NCBI GenBank assembly: GCA_002782605.1
Contig: PFIF01000311.1
Location: 1,987-9,966, forward strand
DNA length: 7,980 nt
Direction: 5' to 3'
DNA from: Deltaproteobacteria bacterium CG_4_8_14_3_um_filter_43_13
GTDB taxonomy: Bacteria; Desulfobacterota; UBA8473
The first letter of the stretch is position 1. Every line of letters starts with the position of its first letter. The position numbers were made by a program, and so were the translations under genes. Positions 5,986-7,980 of this stretch are shown here, one piece after another. A model generated the notes under the pieces. That model was not told the DNA's origin and did no database searches. It saw only the letters and a list, made by a program, of their open reading frames with translations.

Positions 5986-7256
5986 TTATCCAAAGTCAAA
6001 AGACAGTTGAAAGTCATCGATGGTACTCTTTTTAATTTGGCCTAAGGCTGTCTTGTCAGGGAAAAGGAGATTGTAAATCCCATCGGCAATCGCATAATTG
6101 AAAAAACTCGGAACCCCAAAAAAGCGCTTCGAGACTAAGAATATCCGTTCCACAAGGAGCTTAAGCCTCAAATTCTGCCCCAGGTAGACCGCAGCAAAAT
6201 AGCTTACAGCAAGCAAAAGCACAACCATATTCCTGATGCCTACATAACTTCTCACCCTTATGTCTTCCAGATTATAGCATTGTTTTATGTATCGATAGGA
6301 TTCATCACACTTCCATCGAGTCAGATAAACCTCTACAATCCTCCAGATGCTTTCCTTCTTATGTATAGCTACCTTACAGCTTGTTAAAAGCATCATGGGC
6401 TCTCTACCAAATCCCCTTACCACAACCAAATAAAGAGGATGCATGTACCCAGAAAGCCAAACTGGTACAGCATTGTATGAAACCGTCCTATTCTTCTCCT
6501 TACCTCCTTCATAGATAACAAGGATTGCCTCATGAGGAGTCGGTAGACACCTGGCTAACTCATAACAATTCTTCACCTTTCCTCTATGAATCAAACCCCT
6601 CTTCTTTGTTAATCAAATCACGAACCTGGTAGCCTCCTCTTTGCCCAGATACTTCTTATAGATAAAAAACCCCTATCACCTCCCCGATCTATAGCATGTA
6701 TCCCCCGATTTCCTATCTGCCCAAATATCAAATCAATACACCTGGAAAGCTGATCATTCTCACTCTTAAATCCCTGAGCCTCTTGAGAATATGCCTCAAA
6801 GTAAAGCGGAATAACCTTCTTTTGCTCTATGTCTGATGCCACAGCCTTGCATAACCAGTAACCCTCTCCAATCTCCTTCTCACTACCATCACGGATCTTT
6901 GCTATATACTCCATCTTCTTCCCATACTTCTTCCGAATGTCCCCAGGATCAATAGCTATAACCATATCATCGCTTACCCTGGAAGAAGCCAACCTTACAA
7001 CTTCAGCATTGATCCCTTCTGTAAAATCCACATCATCAAGGTTCCTCGAAAGCCTGTCCTCTGTCTTTATCAAGGCCTGATCCTCTTTCAACGTCCTGGC
7101 AATATTGGAAAGTTTTATGTCCTTTGAGGCTTGTATCCCATAGAGAATCTCCTTGATTAATCTCTGCTTCGGCTTAGAGAATCCCCTGGAAATGATTCCT
7201 GAAAATCTCGACAACTGCGCTTTCAAAATGGTTACAGTCTTAAATTCCTGGCTCAT
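5986..7256 (-). pseudogene. IS4-type DDE transposase, broken by frameshift and stop
   Basis: The reverse strand encodes a transposase in two pieces. The first piece starts at ATG 7254-7256 behind a strong GGAGGAG. It carries the first catalytic Asp in VIAIDPGDIRKKYGKK (residue about 103) and the second in HAIDRGGDRGF (about 190). The frame then slips because the T-run (complement of 6664-6669) has six bases where seven would give the expected GFFIYKKYLGKEEATRFVI. The restored frame meets TGA (6613-6615), probably an Arg CGA originally, before LTKKRGLIHRGKVKNC. The second piece holds the C-terminal signature YLTRWKCDESYRYIKQ...LEDIRVRS, corresponding to the Y-(2)-R-(3)-E-(6)-K motif of IS4 transposases, with Asp at the catalytic Glu position and Glu next to it. 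About 423 codons in total. Two independent lesions mark it as dead. Confidence 0.88.
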
Positions 7257-7304
7257 AACTCCTCCATATCTTTTGTTATCAAAAGATTCTAAACAATCAA
7301 AGCT

Positions 7305-7333
7305 ATTATACTATTATACTCAGGAATCTTCAA
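7305..7333 (-). promoter_or_regulatory. Putative transposase promoter within the IS end
   Basis: On the minus strand TTGAAG (complement of 7328-7333), a 17-nt spacer and TATAAT (complement of 7305-7310) form a near-consensus promoter. A second TATAAT lies 8 bp upstream (7313-7318). The -35 box sits inside the terminal inverted repeat, so transposase binding could repress its own gene, as known for several IS families. The shared position is seen; the regulatory consequence is inferred. Confidence 0.55.
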
Positions 7334-7336
7334 ACT
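7318..7336 (-). repeat. Right terminal inverted repeat of the IS4-type element
   Basis: Partner of 5964-5982, about 60 bp upstream of the transposase start. ACTCAGGAA (7318-7326) is the conserved core. The outer part overlaps a predicted -35 box. Confidence 0.7.
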
Positions 7337-7344
7337 TTCCCAAA

Positions 7345-7417
7345 AAAATGTCGCTTTCCACTTCTATAATTTTTATTCCTCATCTATTCCAATGGCTTAA
7401 TTCTACTCCGACATTTT
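7345..7417. repeat. Short inverted repeat between the two IS elements
   Basis: AAAATGTCG (7345-7353) and CGACATTTT (7409-7417) are perfect 9-bp reverse complements separated by 55 bp, in the 120-bp gap between the IS4-type element and the IS701-type transposase. They could be ends of another small or eroded element, or the outer end of the IS701-type element could lie near 7400-7430. No coding sequence is seen in the gap. Confidence 0.4.
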
Positions 7418-7455
7418 GTCTTGACTAGTTGTGAAGGATATGTTATGCAGCCTTC

Positions 7456-7980
7456 ATGGAAAAAGAAACCGTATTTTTCGGGATAGACGACTACATGGCG
7501 CTGTATACTTCGTACATCAAGAGAGCGGAAGCCAGAGAGCTGGCGCAATGTTATGTCGTCGGGCTGATGATGGATGGGGACAGGAAGTCTGTCGAGCCGA
7601 TGTCGGAAAAGGTCCACGCCTCGGAAAGGGGGATGCAGAGGTTGTTGACAGAGGTCAAGTGGGACCGTGACGGCGCATTTGGCGAATACAGGAGACGGAT
7701 GCTTGCGGAGACCGCCGATCCCCAGGGGGCACTTCTTATTGATGATACGGGTTTTCCGAAGAAAGGCCGTCATAGTGTCTGTGTGGCCAGGCAGTATTGC
7801 GGCTCTCTTGGGAAGGTTGACAACTGTCAGATTGGGGTCAGTTTGACCTACGTGGGTCAAGAGTTCGCCTGGCCATACGCGATGGAGCTTTTTGTTCCGC
7901 AGTCCTGGGATAATCCGGATGATCCGGAGTGCGTCGACATGCGAAAGAAGACCTACATGCCGGCGGATGTCCATCACCGG
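7456..7980 (+). CDS. IS701-family transposase, 5' part, cut by window edge
   Basis: The frame from ATG 7456 is open for all 175 codons to the window end. The product contains GLMMDGDRKSVEPMSEKV (about residues 36-53) and ALLIDDTGFPKKGRHSVCVARQYCGSLGKVDNCQIGVSL (about 92-130). These are the hallmark N-terminal blocks of IS701-type DDE transposases (related to DUF4338/NF033540-like domains); the first catalytic Asp is in IDDTGFPKKG. Full proteins have about 400-450 residues, so over half is missing to the right and integrity cannot be judged. GAAGGA at 7432-7437 is rather far from the ATG to be a good ribosome site; no in-frame start lies closer. GC content is clearly above that of the adjacent IS4-type element, indicating a separate insertion. 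The 3' end and right terminal repeat are outside the window. Confidence 0.88.
   Translation, partial: MEKETVFFGIDDYMALYTSYIKRAEARELAQCYVVGLMMDGDRKSVEPMSEKVHASERGMQRLLTEVKWDRDGAFGEYRRRMLAETADPQGALLIDDTGFPKKGRHSVCVARQYCGSLGKVDNCQIGVSLTYVGQEFAWPYAMELFVPQSWDNPDDPECVDMRKKTYMPADVHHR

Larger units (their letters stand above)
5964..7336 (-). mobile_element. IS4-type insertion sequence (about 1.37 kb), inactivated
   Basis: One disrupted DDE transposase frame on the minus strand is bracketed by imperfect terminal inverted repeats: AGCCTGGAGTTTCCTGAGT at 5964-5982, and the complement of 7318-7336 reading AGTTTGAAGATTCCTGAGT. These share 15 of 19 positions, including nine consecutive inner bases. I see no clear target-site duplication outside the repeats, so the exact outer ends could be off by several bases, or the flanks have changed since insertion. 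Length and layout fit the IS4 superfamily. Confidence 0.78.

Noticed and set aside
7421..7449. TTGACT-N17-TATGCA as a promoter for the IS701-type transposase
   Set aside because: The -10 would end only 6 nt before the ATG, leaving no room for a leader; possible only for a leaderless transcript, so not listed as a feature.
7384..7977. Minus-strand 197-codon frame
   Set aside because: It is antisense to the IS701-type transposase, whose conserved motifs are clear on the plus strand.

Overview
The window reads as a stretch of chromosome from an anaerobic, probably Desulfobacterota-like (former Deltaproteobacteria) bacterium. The clues are a CIRCE-controlled groES, remnants of a branched-chain amino-acid (Liv) transporter operon carrying an acyl-CoA ligase, a DksA-type regulator, a GlcF/HdrD-like iron-sulfur protein, an RhlE-type helicase and two transposase genes. 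This placement is inferred from gene content and protein style only.

Layout. Positions 1-540 hold the 5' part of groES on the minus strand, running off the left edge, with a recognisable sigma-70-type promoter and a perfect CIRCE operator (HrcA site) about 230 bp upstream of the start codon. The AT-rich stretch at 541-750 contains a short tandem repeat. Positions about 750-1986 carry three co-oriented broken gene remnants: the middle of a long-chain acyl-CoA ligase (with a 2-bp frameshift), the C-terminus of a LivH-type permease fused directly to it, and the C-terminal part of a Liv-type substrate-binding protein. They end at a clear hairpin/T-tract terminator. I read this as an operon worn down by internal deletions. 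Positions 2060-2332 are non-coding or nearly so and include a long, imperfect 61-nt hairpin just upstream of dksA. dksA (2333-2695) and a two-ferredoxin-motif/two-CCG-domain iron-sulfur protein (about 2840-4180) follow on the plus strand. A DEAD-box RNA helicase (4289-5686, minus) converges on them and is visibly more GC-rich than its surroundings.

The right end is mobile DNA. A roughly 1.37-kb IS4-type insertion sequence (about 5964-7336) has imperfect terminal inverted repeats and a transposase killed by a 1-nt deletion in a homopolymer plus an in-frame TGA. About 120 bp beyond it an IS701-family transposase starts at 7456 and runs off the right edge.

The intact genes (groES, dksA, the Fe-S protein, rhlE) are housekeeping or metabolic and do not form one pathway. 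The most informative signals are genome decay (operon remnant, dead IS) and intergenic palindromes. I found no convincing undescribed defence, biosynthetic or RNA system.
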